Shown: piece after piece, positions 30,021 through 40,272 of the stretch | Numbering within the stretch: position 1 is the stretch's first letter | Layout: every line of letters begins with the position of its first letter | Source of the DNA: Streptomyces xanthophaeus | GTDB lineage: Bacteria > Actinomycetota > Actinomycetes > Streptomycetales > Streptomycetaceae | DNA: 64,000 bases | NCBI RefSeq assembly: GCF_030440515.1 | Contig: NZ_CP076543.1 | Span: forward strand, 6,086,501 to 6,150,500 | Direction: 5' to 3' | Notes under the pieces: generated by a model | Told to the model about the DNA's origin: nothing | The model's input: only the letters and a program-made list of their open reading frames with translations | The model's database searches: none | Made by a program: the position numbers and the translations under genes

Positions 30021-31685
30021 ATGTCCGAGATGAATGCAGGCAGCCGTACGAAGCTGAACCGGACGCCGGAGTGGCTGGCACTCGGCAAGCACCGGGAGGA
30101 GTTCGGGCAGACGCATCTGCGCGAGCTGTTCGAGGAGAATCCCGACCGCGGCTCCGGCTACACCCTGCAGGTCGGAGACCTGCACATCGACTACTCGAAG
30201 CACCTCGTCACCGACGAGACGCTCGCACTGCTCCACGAACTGGCCGAGGCCACGGGCGTGGCCGGGCTGCGCGAGGCGATGTTCCGCGGCGAGAAGATCA
30301 ACACGACCGAGGACCGGGCGGTGCTGCACACCGCCCTGCGCGCACCGGCGGACACGGTCGTCGAGGTGGACGGCGAGGACGTCGTCCCGGGCGTGCACGC
30401 CGTCCTCGACAAGATGGCCGACTTCTCCGACCGGATCAGGTCGGGAGCGTGGACCGGCTTCACGGGCAAGCGCATCAAGAACGTCGTCAACATCGGCATC
30501 GGCGGCTCCGACCTCGGCCCGGCCATGGCGTACGAGGCCCTGCGCGCCTTCACCGACCGCGATCTGACGGTGCGCTTCGTCTCCAACGTCGACGGCGCGG
30601 ACCTGCACGAGGCCGTGCGGGACCTGGACCCGGCCGAGACGCTCTTCATCATCGCCTCCAAGACCTTCACCACCATCGAGACCATCACCAACGCCACCTC
30701 GGCGCGCGGCTGGCTGCTCGCCGGACTGGGCGGGGACCAGGCCGCCGTGGCCCGGCACTTCGTGGCGCTGTCCACCAACGCCGAGAAGGTCACCGACTTC
30801 GGCATCGATCCGGCCAACATGTTCGGGTTCTGGGACTGGGTCGGCGGACGCTACTCGTTCGACTCCGCCATCGGCCTCTCGCTGATGATCGCGATCGGCC
30901 CGGCCGCCTTCCGTGAGATGCTCGGCGGCTTCCACGCCATGGACGAGCACTTCCGCACGGCGCCCGCGCACGAGAACGCCCCGCTGCTGCTGGGCCTGTT
31001 GGGGATCTGGTACGGCGCCTTCTTCGACGCCCAGTCGCACGCGGTGCTCCCGTACAGCCACTACCTCTCGCGGTTCACGGCGTACTTGCAGCAGCTCGAC
31101 ATGGAGTCCAACGGCAAGTCCGTGGACCGCGACGGCAATCCGGTGGAGTGGCAGACGGGCCCGGTGGTCTGGGGCACGCCCGGCACCAACGGACAGCACG
31201 CCTACTACCAGCTGATCCACCAGGGGACGAAGGTGATCCCCGCGGACTTCATCGGCTTCGCCCGCCCGGTGGCGGAGCTGGAGGCGGCCCCGGCGGCCCA
31301 GCACGACCTGCTGATGGCGAACTTCTTCGCGCAGACCCAGGCGCTGGCCTTCGGCAAGACGGCGGACGAGGTGCGTGCCGAGGGCGCCCCGGAATCGCTG
31401 GTCCCGCACAAGACCTTCCACGGGAACCACCCGACGACCACCATCCTGGCGGGAGAGCTCTCCCCGGCGGTGCTGGGCCAGCTGATCGCGCTCTACGAGC
31501 ACAAGGTGTTCGTCCAGGGCGCGGTGTGGAACATCGACTCCTTCGACCAGTGGGGCGTCGAACTCGGCAAGGTGCTCGCCAAGCGGGTCGAGCCCGCGCT
31601 GAGCGAGGGCGCCGACGTGCCGGGGCTGGATGCCTCGACGAAGGCGCTGGTGGCCACGTACCGCGCGCTGCGCGGTCGTAGCTGA
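30021..31685 (+). CDS. pgi: Glucose-6-phosphate isomerase
   Basis: 554-residue enzyme interconverting glucose-6- and fructose-6-phosphate, linking glycolysis to the pentose phosphate genes that follow. Motifs: [51 protein letters not shown] (family signature), [10 protein letters not shown] and the C-terminal [16 protein letters not shown] signature 2. ATG 30021 was chosen because the family begins near [17 protein letters not shown]; the upstream open frame is unsupported. It is convergent with pgl, with a shared hairpin between them. Confidence 0.96.
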   Translation: MSEMNAGSRTKLNRTPEWLALGKHREEFGQTHLRELFEENPDRGSGYTLQVGDLHIDYSKHLVTDETLALLHELAEATGVAGLREAMFRGEKINTTEDRAVLHTALRAPADTVVEVDGEDVVPGVHAVLDKMADFSDRIRSGAWTGFTGKRIKNVVNIGIGGSDLGPAMAYEALRAFTDRDLTVRFVSNVDGADLHEAVRDLDPAETLFIIASKTFTTIETITNATSARGWLLAGLGGDQAAVARHFVALSTNAEKVTDFGIDPANMFGFWDWVGGRYSFDSAIGLSLMIAIGPAAFREMLGGFHAMDEHFRTAPAHENAPLLLGLLGIWYGAFFDAQSHAVLPYSHYLSRFTAYLQQLDMESNGKSVDRDGNPVEWQTGPVVWGTPGTNGQHAYYQLIHQGTKVIPADFIGFARPVAELEAAPAAQHDLLMANFFAQTQALAFGKTADEVRAEGAPESLVPHKTFHGNHPTTTILAGELSPAVLGQLIALYEHKVFVQGAVWNIDSFDQWGVELGKVLAKRVEPALSEGADVPGLDASTKALVATYRALRGRS

Positions 31686-31695
31686 CCCAGGTACG

Positions 31696-31735
31696 AGAAG
31701 GGCCCGCCCCCCGGTACGGGGAGGCGGGCCCTTCT
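31696..31735. terminator. Bidirectional terminator between pgi and pgl
   Basis: Perfect 13-bp stem AGAAGGGCCCGCC / GGCGGGCCCTTCT with an inner CCCC/GGGG hairpin. It sits in the 63-base gap of the convergent pgi and pgl genes and can act in both directions. Confidence 0.85.
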
Positions 31736-31748
31736 GCGTCGGCCTTCG

Positions 31749-32531
31749 TCAGGAAGAGGCCGGGGGGTACATGCCGGCCGGGAGCTTGGCCGCCGCCGCG
31801 CGGTCCAGGAGCCACAGGGTGCGGGAGCGGCCGTACGCCGCCGCGGCCGGGGCCTGGACCTCGCCCGCGCCGCCGAGGGCCAGGGAGACCGCCCCGGCCT
31901 TGTCCTCACCCGCGGCCAGCAGCCAGACCTCACGGGCCGCCCGGATCGCCGGGAGCGTGAGCGAGATCCGGGTGGGCGGGGGCTTCGGGGCGCCGTGCAC
32001 GCCGACCACCGTGCGCTCGGTCTCGCGGGCCGCCGGGTGCTCCGGGAACAGCGAGGCCACGTGCGTGTCCGGGCCCACGCCCAGCATCAGCACGTCGAAC
32101 CGGGGGACCGGACCGTGGTCCTCCGGCCCGGCCGCCTTGGCCAGCTCGGCCGCGTAGGAGGCCGCCGCGGCGTCCACGTCGCCTCCGTACGGGCCGTCCG
32201 AGGCGGGCATCACGTGCACGCGGGCGGGGTCCACCGGGACCGCGTCCAGCAGGGCCTCGCGGGCCTGGGTGTGGTTGCGCTCGGGGTCGTCGGCGGGGAC
32301 GTACCGCTCGTCGCCCCACCACAGGTCCAGCCGGGACCAGTCGACCGCGTCCCGCGCCGGGGCGGCGGCCAGTGCCGCGAGCAGACCGTTGCCGTTGCGT
32401 CCGCCGGTGAGGACGACGGACGCGCTGCCGCGGGCCGTCTGCGCGTCCACGATCTTCGTGATGAGCCGGGCCGCGGTGGCCTGGGCCATCAGTTCCTTGT
32501 CCCGGTGGACGACGACCTGGGGAGTCGTCAT
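31749..32531 (-). CDS. pgl: 6-phosphogluconolactonase
   Basis: 260-residue DevB-type lactonase, second step of the oxidative pentose phosphate pathway. Motifs: VVLTGGRNGNGLLAAL (usually SGGxTP, here variant), WWGDERYVPADDPERNH, the LGVGPDTHVASLFP active-site region with HVASLFP, and the conserved ending GEDKAGAV. Start at ATG 32531 with GGAAG nine bases upstream; an in-frame ATG two codons earlier is too close to it. Last gene of the tkt-tal-zwf-opcA-pgl cluster, separated from opcA by a 100-base inverted repeat. Confidence 0.93.
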   Translation of the reverse strand: MTTPQVVVHRDKELMAQATAARLITKIVDAQTARGSASVVLTGGRNGNGLLAALAAAPARDAVDWSRLDLWWGDERYVPADDPERNHTQAREALLDAVPVDPARVHVMPASDGPYGGDVDAAAASYAAELAKAAGPEDHGPVPRFDVLMLGVGPDTHVASLFPEHPAARETERTVVGVHGAPKPPPTRISLTLPAIRAAREVWLLAAGEDKAGAVSLALGGAGEVQAPAAAAYGRSRTLWLLDRAAAAKLPAGMYPPASS

Positions 32532-32572
32532 ACCCATGTGCTTCCGCCTTGTCGGTAGATCGGAGTGCAGAT

Positions 32573-32674
32573 GCCGCTGCGCGGAGCCGTGCCCCACCCC
32601 GCCCCTTCCCGAAACCGGGGCGGAGCCCCAGGAAACGGAGAAAGGGCGGGGCGGGGTCGGCTCCGCGCAGCGGC
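32573..32674 (-). repeat. Long inverted repeat between opcA and pgl
   Basis: GCCGCTGCGCGGAGCCG at 32573-32589 is perfectly repeated in inverse at 32658-32674. The pairing continues inward through C-rich/G-rich tracts (CCCC and CCCGCCCC against GGGG and GGGCGGGG) for about 30 bp, with a small internal CCGGGG/CCCCAGG hairpin at the tip. The element occupies almost all of the opcA-pgl gap and may attenuate transcription or stabilise the upstream mRNA. Confidence 0.75.
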
Positions 32675-32679
32675 TACGG

Positions 32680-33717
32680 CTACTTGGCCGCGGCCTTCTT
32701 CGCCGGCTTGGGGGCCGGCTTCGGAGGCTCGGCCTTGGCCGGAGCGGCGGCCTCGGCCTTGGCGGGGGCCTCGGGCTCCGCCGGGGTCGCCGACGCCTCC
32801 AGCCTCGCCACGCCGAACTTCAGCGAGGCCTCGTACGTGTTGTCCGGATCCAGCCTGCGCAGCTCCTCCGCCAGGAGCTCGGCCGTGTCGCGGCGCTTGA
32901 GCGCCACCGCACGGTCGGGCTGCCCCGGCATGCACAGCGTGGCCAGCGCGCCGTCCGCCCGGTCCAGGACGATGTCGCCGTCCTTGGTGGACAGGCGTAC
33001 GGCCGTCAGGCCCGGGCCCGACGACAGCGTGCGACTGACGGGGACCTGGAGCCGGTCCGCCAGCCACATGGCCAGCAGTTCGCAGCTCGGGTTCTCGTCC
33101 TCGCCCTCGACGGTCGCCGAGACGACCGACAGGGCCTGCTGGTCCAGTGCCGCCGCCAGCATGGAGCGCCACGGGGTGATCCGGGTCCAGGACAGGTCCG
33201 TGTCCCCGGGGGCGTACGCCCCCGCACGGCCGCTGAGCGCCCTGATCGGGTCCTCGCAGGAGTACGTGTCCGTGATCCGGCGCTGTCCCAGCGCACCCAG
33301 CGGATCGCCCGCCAGGTCCGCGGGGGCACCGTCCGGCCACCAGACGACCACGGGGGCGTCCGGCAGGAGCAGCGGGAGAACCACCGACTGGGCGTGGTCG
33401 ACCAGTTCGCCGTGAAGGCGGAGCACAACCGTTTCACCGCTGCCGGAGTCCGCCCCGACGCGGACTTCCGCGTCGAGCCGGGCGTCGCGGCGGCTGCGTG
33501 GCGAGCGGCTGGCCCGCTTGATGACGACGACGATCCGCGAGGGGTGTTCGTGGGACGCGTCGTTCGCCGACTTGAGCGCGTCGTACGCGTTCTCCTCGTC
33601 GGTCACGATCACCAGCGTGAGGACCATGCCGATGGCCGGCGTGCCGATGTCCCGGCGTGCCTGCACCATCGCGGCATTGATCTTGCTGGAGTTGGTCTCC
33701 GTGAGGTCGATCTTCAT
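32680..33717 (-). CDS. opcA: Glucose-6-phosphate dehydrogenase assembly protein OpcA
   Basis: 345 residues. OpcA is an actinobacterial and cyanobacterial activator/assembly factor of glucose-6-phosphate dehydrogenase. The start IDLTETNSSKINAAMVQARRDIGTPAIGMVLTLVIVTD, the central PVVVWWPDGAP and the SWTRITPWRSMLAAALD stretch are characteristic. The C-terminus carries a Lys/Ala/Pro-rich tail of about 35 residues (AKAEAAAPAKAEPPKPAPKPAKKAAAK in composition), which is not part of the fold and resembles the UvrA tail in this window. ATG 33717 overlaps the zwf stop by four bases, so translation is coupled. Confidence 0.95.
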   Translation of the reverse strand: MKIDLTETNSSKINAAMVQARRDIGTPAIGMVLTLVIVTDEENAYDALKSANDASHEHPSRIVVVIKRASRSPRSRRDARLDAEVRVGADSGSGETVVLRLHGELVDHAQSVVLPLLLPDAPVVVWWPDGAPADLAGDPLGALGQRRITDTYSCEDPIRALSGRAGAYAPGDTDLSWTRITPWRSMLAAALDQQALSVVSATVEGEDENPSCELLAMWLADRLQVPVSRTLSSGPGLTAVRLSTKDGDIVLDRADGALATLCMPGQPDRAVALKRRDTAELLAEELRRLDPDNTYEASLKFGVARLEASATPAEPEAPAKAEAAAPAKAEPPKPAPKPAKKAAAK

Positions 33718-35240
33718 GGCCGGCGCCAGCTCCGTCCGTCTCGTGCGAGCATCTCGTCCGCCTCGACCGGTCCCCAGGTGCCCGACGGGTACTGCGCGGG
33801 CTTGCCGTGCTTGTCCCAGTACTCCTCGATCGGGTCGAGGATGTTCCAGGACAGTTCGACTTCCTGGTGGCGCGGGAAGAGGTTCGCGTCGCCGAGGAGC
33901 ACGTCGAGGATGAGCCGCTCGTACGCCTCGGGGCTCGACTCCGTGAAGGACTCGCCGTAGGCGAAGTCCATCGTGACGTCCCGGACCTCCATGGAGGTGC
34001 CCGGGACCTTGGAGCCGAAGCGGACCGTCACGCCCTCGTCCGGCTGGACCCGGATGACCAGGGCGTTCTGCCCCAGCTCCTCGGTCGCGCCCGACTCGAA
34101 CGGCAGGTACGGGGCCCGCTTGAAGACGACCGCGATCTCGGTCACCCGGCGGCCCAGGCGCTTGCCCGTCCGCAGGTAGAACGGGACGCCCGCCCAGCGG
34201 CGGTTGTTGATCTCCAGGCGGATGGCCGCGTAGGTGTCGGTCTTCGACTTGGGGTCGATGCCATCCTCTTCGAGGTACCCGACGACCTTCTCGCCGCCCT
34301 GCCAGGCCGCCGAGTACTGGCCGCGCACGGTGTGCTTGCCCAGGTCCTCCGGCAGCTCCACGGCGGTCAGCACCTTGAGCTTCTCGGCCACCAGCGCCTT
34401 GGGGTGGAAGGAGCCGGGCTCCTCCATCGCGGTCAGCGCGAGCAGCTGGAGCAGGTGGTTCTGGATGACGTCACGGGCGGCGCCGATGCCGTCGTAGTAT
34501 CCGGCCCGGCCGCCGATGCCGATGTCCTCGGCCATGGTGATCTGCACGTGGTCGACGTACGACCGGTTCCAGATCGGCTCGAACATCGTGTTGGCGAAGC
34601 GGAGCGCCAGGATGTTCTGGACGGTCTCCTTGCCGAGGTAGTGGTCGATCCGGAAGACCTCGTCGCGCGGGAAGACCTCGTGGACGACCTTGTTGAGTTC
34701 CTCGGCGCTCTTCAGGTCGTGTCCGAACGGCTTCTCGATGACGGCACGCCGCCAGGAGCCCTCCTTCTGCGCCAGCCCGTGGTCCTTGAGCTGCTGGACC
34801 ACCTTGGGGAAGAACTTCGGCGGGACCGACAGGTAGAAGGCGAAGTTGCCGCCCGTGCCCTGTGCCTTGTCCAGCTCCTCTATGGTCGCCTTCAGCGTCT
34901 CGAAGGCGGCGTCGTCGTCGAAATCGCCCGAGACGAAACGGCAGCCCTGCACGAGCTGCTGCCACACTTCCTCGCGGAAGGGCGTCCGGGAGTGCTCCTT
35001 GACCGCGTCGTGGACCACCTGGGCGAAGTCCTCGTCCTGCCACTCGCGGCGGGCGAACCCGATCAGCGAGAAGCCCGGCGGAAGCAGGCCTCTGTTGGCC
35101 AGGTCGTAGACGGCAGGCATCAGCTTCTTGCGCGACAGGTCACCCGTAACGCCGAAAATGACCAGGCCGGACGGCCCCGCGATGCGCGGGAGCCGCCGGT
35201 CCTGTGCGTCACGAAGCGGGTTCGCTCCGTTTACAGACAA
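33714..35240 (-). CDS. zwf: Glucose-6-phosphate 1-dehydrogenase
   Basis: 508-residue NADP-dependent first enzyme of the pentose phosphate pathway. VIFGVTGDLSRKKLMPAVYDL binds the coenzyme and RIDHYLGKETVQNI is the active-site signature with the conserved Lys and His. It appears to start with TTG at 35240 (SVNGANPLRDAQDRRLPRI), ten bases after GGAGG, inside the tal stop region; no ATG or GTG precedes the coenzyme motif in frame closer than that. Coupled to opcA downstream; tal ends five bases upstream. Confidence 0.95.
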   Translation of the reverse strand: MSVNGANPLRDAQDRRLPRIAGPSGLVIFGVTGDLSRKKLMPAVYDLANRGLLPPGFSLIGFARREWQDEDFAQVVHDAVKEHSRTPFREEVWQQLVQGCRFVSGDFDDDAAFETLKATIEELDKAQGTGGNFAFYLSVPPKFFPKVVQQLKDHGLAQKEGSWRRAVIEKPFGHDLKSAEELNKVVHEVFPRDEVFRIDHYLGKETVQNILALRFANTMFEPIWNRSYVDHVQITMAEDIGIGGRAGYYDGIGAARDVIQNHLLQLLALTAMEEPGSFHPKALVAEKLKVLTAVELPEDLGKHTVRGQYSAAWQGGEKVVGYLEEDGIDPKSKTDTYAAIRLEINNRRWAGVPFYLRTGKRLGRRVTEIAVVFKRAPYLPFESGATEELGQNALVIRVQPDEGVTVRFGSKVPGTSMEVRDVTMDFAYGESFTESSPEAYERLILDVLLGDANLFPRHQEVELSWNILDPIEEYWDKHGKPAQYPSGTWGPVEADEMLARDGRSWRRP

Positions 35241-35245
35241 GGTGT

Positions 35246-36364
35246 TCAGGCCTCCGTGGGGGCGAGGCGCTCAAGCTCCGCCTCGGTCGACTTCAGCAGG
35301 TCGTTCCAGGACGCCTCGAACTTCTCGACGCCCTCGTCCTCGAGCAGCTGCACCACATCGTCGTACGAGATGCCGAGCTTCGCGACCGCGTCGAGCTCGG
35401 CGCGCGCCTGCTCGTAGGTGCCGCGCACGGTGTCACCCGTGATCTGCCCGTGGTCGGCGGTGGCCTCCAGGGTGGCCTCCGGCATGGTGTTCACCGTGTT
35501 CGGGGCGACCAGGTCGTCCACGTACAGGGTGTCCTTGTAGGCGGGGTCCTTGACGCCCGTCGAGGCCCACAGCGCACGCTGCTTGTTGGCGCCGTGCTTC
35601 TCCAGCGCGGTCCAGCGGTCCGAGGAGAAGACCTCCTCGTAGGCCTGGTAGGCCAGACGGGCGTTGGCGAGCGCCGCCTTGCCCTTGAGGGCCTTCGCCT
35701 CGTCGGTGCCGACCGCGTCCAGACGCTTGTCGATCTCCGAGTCCACGCGGGACACGAAGAAGGAGGCGACCGAGTGGATCAGGGAGAGGTCCAGGCCCGA
35801 AGCCTTGGCCTTCTCCAGACCCGCCAGGTACGCGTCCATGACCTCGCGGTAGCGCTCCAGCGAGAAGATCAGCGTGACGTTGACGCTGATGCCCTTGCCG
35901 ATGACCTCGGTGATCGCCGGCAGGCCGGCCTTGGTCGCCGGGATCTTGATGAGCGTGTTCGGGCGGTCCACCAGCCAGGCGAGCTGCTTGGCCTCGGCGA
36001 CGGTCGCCGGGGTGTTGTGCGCCAGGCGCGGGTCGACCTCGATCGACACGCGGCCGTCCTGGCCGTCGGTGCGGTCGTAGACCGGGCGCAGGATGTCGGC
36101 GGCGTCCCTGACGTCCGCCGTCGTGATCATGCGCAGGGCCTCTTCCACGGTGACCTTGCGGGTCGCGAGGTCGGTGAGCTGCTGCTCGTAGCCCTCGCCG
36201 CCGCTGATGGCCTTCTGGAAGATCGCCGGGTTGGTGGTGACACCGACCACGTGCGACTGGTCGATGAGCTCGGCCAGGTTGCCGGACGTGATGCGCTTGC
36301 GGGACAGGTCGTCCAGCCAGATCGCGACGCCTTCGTCGGAGAGGCGCTTGAGTGCGTCTGTCAT
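35246..36364 (-). CDS. tal: Transaldolase
   Basis: 372-residue TIM-barrel enzyme of the non-oxidative pentose phosphate branch, actinobacterial type (longer than E. coli TalB). Motifs: [25 protein letters not shown], the Schiff-base Lys region [15 protein letters not shown] and [17 protein letters not shown] 36364 follows AGGAGATGT. It lies between tkt (35 bases upstream) and zwf (5 bases downstream). Confidence 0.96.
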   Translation of the reverse strand: MTDALKRLSDEGVAIWLDDLSRKRITSGNLAELIDQSHVVGVTTNPAIFQKAISGGEGYEQQLTDLATRKVTVEEALRMITTADVRDAADILRPVYDRTDGQDGRVSIEVDPRLAHNTPATVAEAKQLAWLVDRPNTLIKIPATKAGLPAITEVIGKGISVNVTLIFSLERYREVMDAYLAGLEKAKASGLDLSLIHSVASFFVSRVDSEIDKRLDAVGTDEAKALKGKAALANARLAYQAYEEVFSSDRWTALEKHGANKQRALWASTGVKDPAYKDTLYVDDLVAPNTVNTMPEATLEATADHGQITGDTVRGTYEQARAELDAVAKLGISYDDVVQLLEDEGVEKFEASWNDLLKSTEAELERLAPTEA

Positions 36365-36399
36365 GGGATTACATCTCCTACTTGGGTTGCGTACCGGCT

Positions 36400-38487
36400 T
36401 CAGCGCGCGGCGGCGGCAAGGGATTCCTGGGCGGCGGCCGCCACGTTCTCGGCGGTGAAGCCGAACTCGCGGAAGAGCACCTTCGCGTCGGCCGAGGCAC
36501 CGAAGTGCTCCAGCGAGACGATCCGGCCGGCGTCACCGACGTAGCGGTGCCAGGTCAGGCCGATGCCCGCCTCGACCGCGACGCGGGCCTTCACCGACGG
36601 CGGCAGGACGCTGTCCTTGTACTCCTGGTCCTGCTCCTCGAACCACTCGACGGACGGCATCGAGACGACCCGGGTGGGGACGCCCTGTGCCTGGAGCTGC
36701 TCGCGGGCCTCGACGGCCAGGTGCACCTCGGAGCCGGTACCGATGAGGAGGACCTGCGCGGGGCCGCCCTCGGCCTCGAACAGGACGTACCCGCCCTTGG
36801 CGGCGGCCTCGTTGCGCTCGTAGGTCGGCACACCCTGGCGGGTCAGCGCGAGGCCGTGCGGGGCACCCTTGCCGAAGACCTTGGTGTGGCGGCGCAGGAT
36901 CTCGCGCCAGGCGATGGCGGTCTCGTTGGCGTCGGCCGGGCGGACGATGTTCAGGCCCGGGATGGCGCGCAGCGAGGCGAGGTGCTCGACCGGCTGGTGG
37001 GTCGGGCCGTCCTCGCCCAGACCGATGGAGTCGTGCGTCCACACGTACGTCACCGGCAGGTGCATCAGCGCGGACAGGCGGACGGCGTTGCGCATGTAGT
37101 CGGAGAACACCAGGAAGGTGCCGCCGTAGATGCGGGTGTGGCCGTGCAGCGCGATGCCGTTCATGGACGCGGCCATGGCGTGCTCGCGGATGCCGAAGTG
37201 GATGGTGCGGCCGTACGGGTCGGCCTCCGGCAGCGGGTTCCCCACCGGCAGGAACGAGGAGTCCTTGTCGATGGTGGTGTTGTTGGAGCCGGCCAGGTCG
37301 GCCGAGCCGCCCCACAGCTCCGGGATGACCGCGCCGAGCGCGCCGAGCACCTTGCCGGAGGCGGCGCGGGTGGCGACACCCTTGCCGGCCTCGAAGACGG
37401 GGAGCTTGTCCTCCCAGCCCGCGGGCAGCTCGTTGGCGTTGATGCGGTCGAACTCGGCGGCGCGCTCCGGGTTGGCGGTGCGCCAGGCGGAGAACTCCTT
37501 CTCCCACTCGGCCTTGGCCTCGCGGCCGCGGTCGAGGGCCTTGCGGGTGTGGGCGATGACCTCGTCGGAGACCTCGAAGGTCTGCTCCGGGTCGAAGCCG
37601 AGGACGCGCTTGGTGGCCGCGACCTCGTCGTCGCCGAGCGCCGAGCCGTGGGCGGCCTCGGTGTTCTGGGCGTGCGGGGCGGGCCAGGCGATGATCGAGC
37701 GGGCCGCGATGAAGGACGGGCGGCCGGTCTCGGCCTTGGCGGCCTGGAGGGCGGCGAACAGCGCCTTCGGGTCGAGGTCGCCGTTCTCCTGCTGCTCGAC
37801 GCGCTGGACGTGCCAGCCGTACGCCTCGTAGCGCTTGAGGGTGTCCTCGGAGACGGCCGTCTCCGTGTCTCCCTCGATGGAGATGTGGTTGTCGTCCCAC
37901 AGCAGGACGAGGTTGCCGAGCTTCTGGTGGCCGGCCAGCGCGGACGCCTCGTGCGAGATGCCCTCCTGGAGGCAGCCGTCGCCCGCGATCGCGTAGACCA
38001 TGTGGTCGAACGGGGAGGCGCCCTGGGCGGCCTCCGGGTCGAACAGACCGCGCTCGTAGCGGGCGGCCATGGCCATGCCCACCGCGTTGGCGATGCCCTG
38101 GCCGAGGGGGCCGGTGGTGGTCTCCACGCCGGCCGTGTGGCCGTACTCCGGGTGGCCGGGGGTCTTCGAGCCCCAGGTGCGGAACGCCTTGAGGTCGTCC
38201 AGCTCCAGCCCGAACCCGCCGAGGTAGAGCTGGGTGTAGAGCGTCAGGGAGGAGTGCCCCGCGGAGAGGACGAAGCGGTCGCGGCCAACCCACTCGGGGT
38301 CCGCCGGGTCGTGCCGCATCACCTTCTGGAAGAGGGTGTACGCGGCGGGGGCCAGGCTCATCGCCGTACCGGGGTGGCCGTTTCCGACCTTCTGGACCGC
38401 GTCAGCGGCCAGGATGCGGGCGGTGTCGACGGCCCGCTGGTCCAGTTCGGTCCACTCGAGCTCTGTGGTGGTCGGCTTGGTGCTCAC
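36400..38487 (-). CDS. tkt: Transketolase
   Basis: 695-residue thiamine-diphosphate enzyme. N-terminal [31 protein letters not shown], the TPP-binding block [18 protein letters not shown]...[10 protein letters not shown], the pyrimidine-domain [15 protein letters not shown] and [23 protein letters not shown] are all present. GTG start at 38487 with GGAGAGGAG upstream. First gene of the pentose phosphate cluster, divergent from ctaB. Confidence 0.96.
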   Translation of the reverse strand: MSTKPTTTELEWTELDQRAVDTARILAADAVQKVGNGHPGTAMSLAPAAYTLFQKVMRHDPADPEWVGRDRFVLSAGHSSLTLYTQLYLGGFGLELDDLKAFRTWGSKTPGHPEYGHTAGVETTTGPLGQGIANAVGMAMAARYERGLFDPEAAQGASPFDHMVYAIAGDGCLQEGISHEASALAGHQKLGNLVLLWDDNHISIEGDTETAVSEDTLKRYEAYGWHVQRVEQQENGDLDPKALFAALQAAKAETGRPSFIAARSIIAWPAPHAQNTEAAHGSALGDDEVAATKRVLGFDPEQTFEVSDEVIAHTRKALDRGREAKAEWEKEFSAWRTANPERAAEFDRINANELPAGWEDKLPVFEAGKGVATRAASGKVLGALGAVIPELWGGSADLAGSNNTTIDKDSSFLPVGNPLPEADPYGRTIHFGIREHAMAASMNGIALHGHTRIYGGTFLVFSDYMRNAVRLSALMHLPVTYVWTHDSIGLGEDGPTHQPVEHLASLRAIPGLNIVRPADANETAIAWREILRRHTKVFGKGAPHGLALTRQGVPTYERNEAAAKGGYVLFEAEGGPAQVLLIGTGSEVHLAVEAREQLQAQGVPTRVVSMPSVEWFEEQDQEYKDSVLPPSVKARVAVEAGIGLTWHRYVGDAGRIVSLEHFGASADAKVLFREFGFTAENVAAAAQESLAAAAR

Positions 38488-38820
38488 CGTGGGTCAGGGC
38501 TCCTCTCCACATGTATGAATCCCGGTGACGAACGGTGCACCGGCGCGATTCCGAGCCTACCCCCGCAACGGCGTGCAGCTATTCGAGTGCAGGCAGTCCG
38601 TCACCGCGCCGCCGACCCGCGTTCACCCGCGCACCGGCGTCCGGCGAGGGCCGTCCCCCGTATGTATGCACGGTCCGATCGGCTCAACACGAGGCGACCC
38701 CGGCGCGGGGCGACGTAAGCGCAACGTCTACAGTGGCGTGGTACGCGCAAGCCTTAACCGGGCCTTCATGTTGTGAATGGCCCGAGTCGGAGCTTGCTGG
38801 ATTCTCTCTCAGGGGTGTGC
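38488..38820. promoter_or_regulatory. Divergent tkt/ctaB intergenic region
   Basis: 333 bases without a credible gene. It must hold promoters in both directions. On the plus side TACAGT (38729-38734) is a fair -10 for ctaB. On the minus side an AT-rich TATGTATGCA patch (38661-38670) could contain the tkt -10. No strong palindrome or repeat was found. Confidence 0.4.
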
Positions 38821-39762
38821 GTGACGGCCGTCGAATCCCGTCCAGCGGGGGTGCTCGGGACGAGCCCCGGTCAGCGGCCGCTCGGGACCCGCGTCATGGC
38901 TTTCGTGGCATTGACCAAGCCGCGGATCATCGAACTTCTGCTGATCACCACAGTGCCGGTGATGTTCCTTGCCGAGCAGGGCGTTCCGTCACTGCGGCTG
39001 GTCCTCGTGACCTGCCTCGGCGGCTACTTGTCCGCCGGCGGCGCCAACGCGCTGAACATGTACATCGACCGCGACATCGACGCGCTGATGGACCGGACGT
39101 CGCAGCGCCCGCTGGTGACCGGCATGGTCAGTCCGCGGGAGTGCCTGGCCTTCGGCCTCACCCTCGCGGTCGTGTCCACCCTCTTCTTCGGCCTGCTCGT
39201 CAACTGGCTGTCGGCGGCGCTGTCGCTCGGTGCGCTCCTCTTCTACGTCGTGGTCTACACGATGCTGCTGAAGCGGCGCACCGCCCAGAACATCGTCTGG
39301 GGCGGCATCGCGGGCTGCATGCCGGTGCTCATCGGCTGGTCGGCCGTCAGGGACGAGGTCTCCTGGGCCGCGGTCATCCTGTTCCTCGTCATCTTCTTCT
39401 GGACGCCGCCGCACTACTGGCCGCTGTCGATGAAGGTCAAGGACGACTACGCGCGGGCCGGTGTGCCGATGCTCCCGGTCGTCGCGGGCAACAAGGCCGT
39501 GGCGCGCCAGATCGTCCTCTACAGCTGGGTGATGGTGGCGGTCTCGCTGCTGCTGACCCCGCTGGGCTACACCGGCTGGTTCTACACCGCGGTCGCGCTG
39601 GTCTCGGGCGGCTGGTGGCTGTGGGAGGCGCACGCGCTCCACGCGCGGGCCAAGGCCGGCATCACGGGCGCGAAGCTCAAGGAGATGCGCCTGTTCCACT
39701 GGTCCATCACCTACGTGTCGCTGCTGTTCGTGGCGGTGGCCGTGGATCCCTTCCTCCGTTGA
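38821..39762 (+). CDS. ctaB: Protohaem IX farnesyltransferase (haem O synthase)
   Basis: 313-residue UbiA-superfamily prenyltransferase making haem O for cytochrome c oxidase. The two Asp-rich motifs are [20 protein letters not shown] and the [15 protein letters not shown] segment; about nine membrane helices with the [13 protein letters not shown] loop typical of CtaB. Start set at GTG 38821 with AGGGG six bases upstream; an in-frame start at 38773 would add 16 residues without an RBS. Functional partner of ctaA, 1.6 kb downstream on the other strand. Confidence 0.93.
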   Translation: MTAVESRPAGVLGTSPGQRPLGTRVMAFVALTKPRIIELLLITTVPVMFLAEQGVPSLRLVLVTCLGGYLSAGGANALNMYIDRDIDALMDRTSQRPLVTGMVSPRECLAFGLTLAVVSTLFFGLLVNWLSAALSLGALLFYVVVYTMLLKRRTAQNIVWGGIAGCMPVLIGWSAVRDEVSWAAVILFLVIFFWTPPHYWPLSMKVKDDYARAGVPMLPVVAGNKAVARQIVLYSWVMVAVSLLLTPLGYTGWFYTAVALVSGGWWLWEAHALHARAKAGITGAKLKEMRLFHWSITYVSLLFVAVAVDPFLR

Positions 39763-39777
39763 TTACTCACCGGTAGC

Positions 39778-40146
39778 ATGGCTTCCATGGGAGACACCGC
39801 AGACACGGCGGCCGCCGCAGGCGCCGCGGACAAGAAGCAGGACCGTAAGGCCGCGAAGCTGGCCAAGCAGATCGGCGCGTTCGCCAGGCAGCACGGCGGC
39901 GTCGAGGGCCAGCTCGCCCACATCGGCCAGGCCGGCACCCGGATCGTGCTCGTGGGTACGGACGGCGGCTGGGGCGACCTGGTGGCCCCCACCTTCGAGG
40001 TGGCCCAGCTGGCCGCGGAGAAGGCGGCGCTGACCCTCCACGACGAGTTCGACGGGGAGTTCGCCGCGCGCGTGCGCACGGGCCCGTACGAGTGGACGCG
40101 GATGGCCGGCATCCAGATCGGCGGACCCGAGAACCCGGCGGCCTGA
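39778..40146 (+). CDS. Conserved actinobacterial protein of unknown function
   Basis: 122 residues; no assigned domain. An Ala/Lys-rich N-terminus (DKKQDRKAAKLAKQIGAFARQH) precedes a compact alpha/beta part (TRIVLVGTDGGWGDLVAPTFEVAQLAAEKAALTLHDEF). It sits 15 bases after ctaB and is probably co-transcribed with it, so a role near haem/oxidase biogenesis is possible but unproven. Start may be ATG 39778 or ATG 39787. A small hairpin follows. Confidence 0.7.
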   Translation: MASMGDTADTAAAAGAADKKQDRKAAKLAKQIGAFARQHGGVEGQLAHIGQAGTRIVLVGTDGGWGDLVAPTFEVAQLAAEKAALTLHDEFDGEFAARVRTGPYEWTRMAGIQIGGPENPAA

Positions 40147-40147
40147 G

Positions 40148-40166
40148 CCCGGGAGAACGTCCCGGG
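40148..40166 (+). terminator. Short hairpin after the ctaB-linked gene
   Basis: CCCGGGA and TCCCGGG form a perfect 7-bp stem around GAACG, directly after the stop codon; GC-rich, no T-run. Confidence 0.45.
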
Positions 40167-40272
40167 GCCCGGGAGTGCCGTCTCGGTCAACAGCCCGAGC
40201 AACACCTCACACCCCGCTCACCCGTTAGGACGTGTGGAAGCCCCTTCCTCACGTCCGCAACGGGATGCCCGG

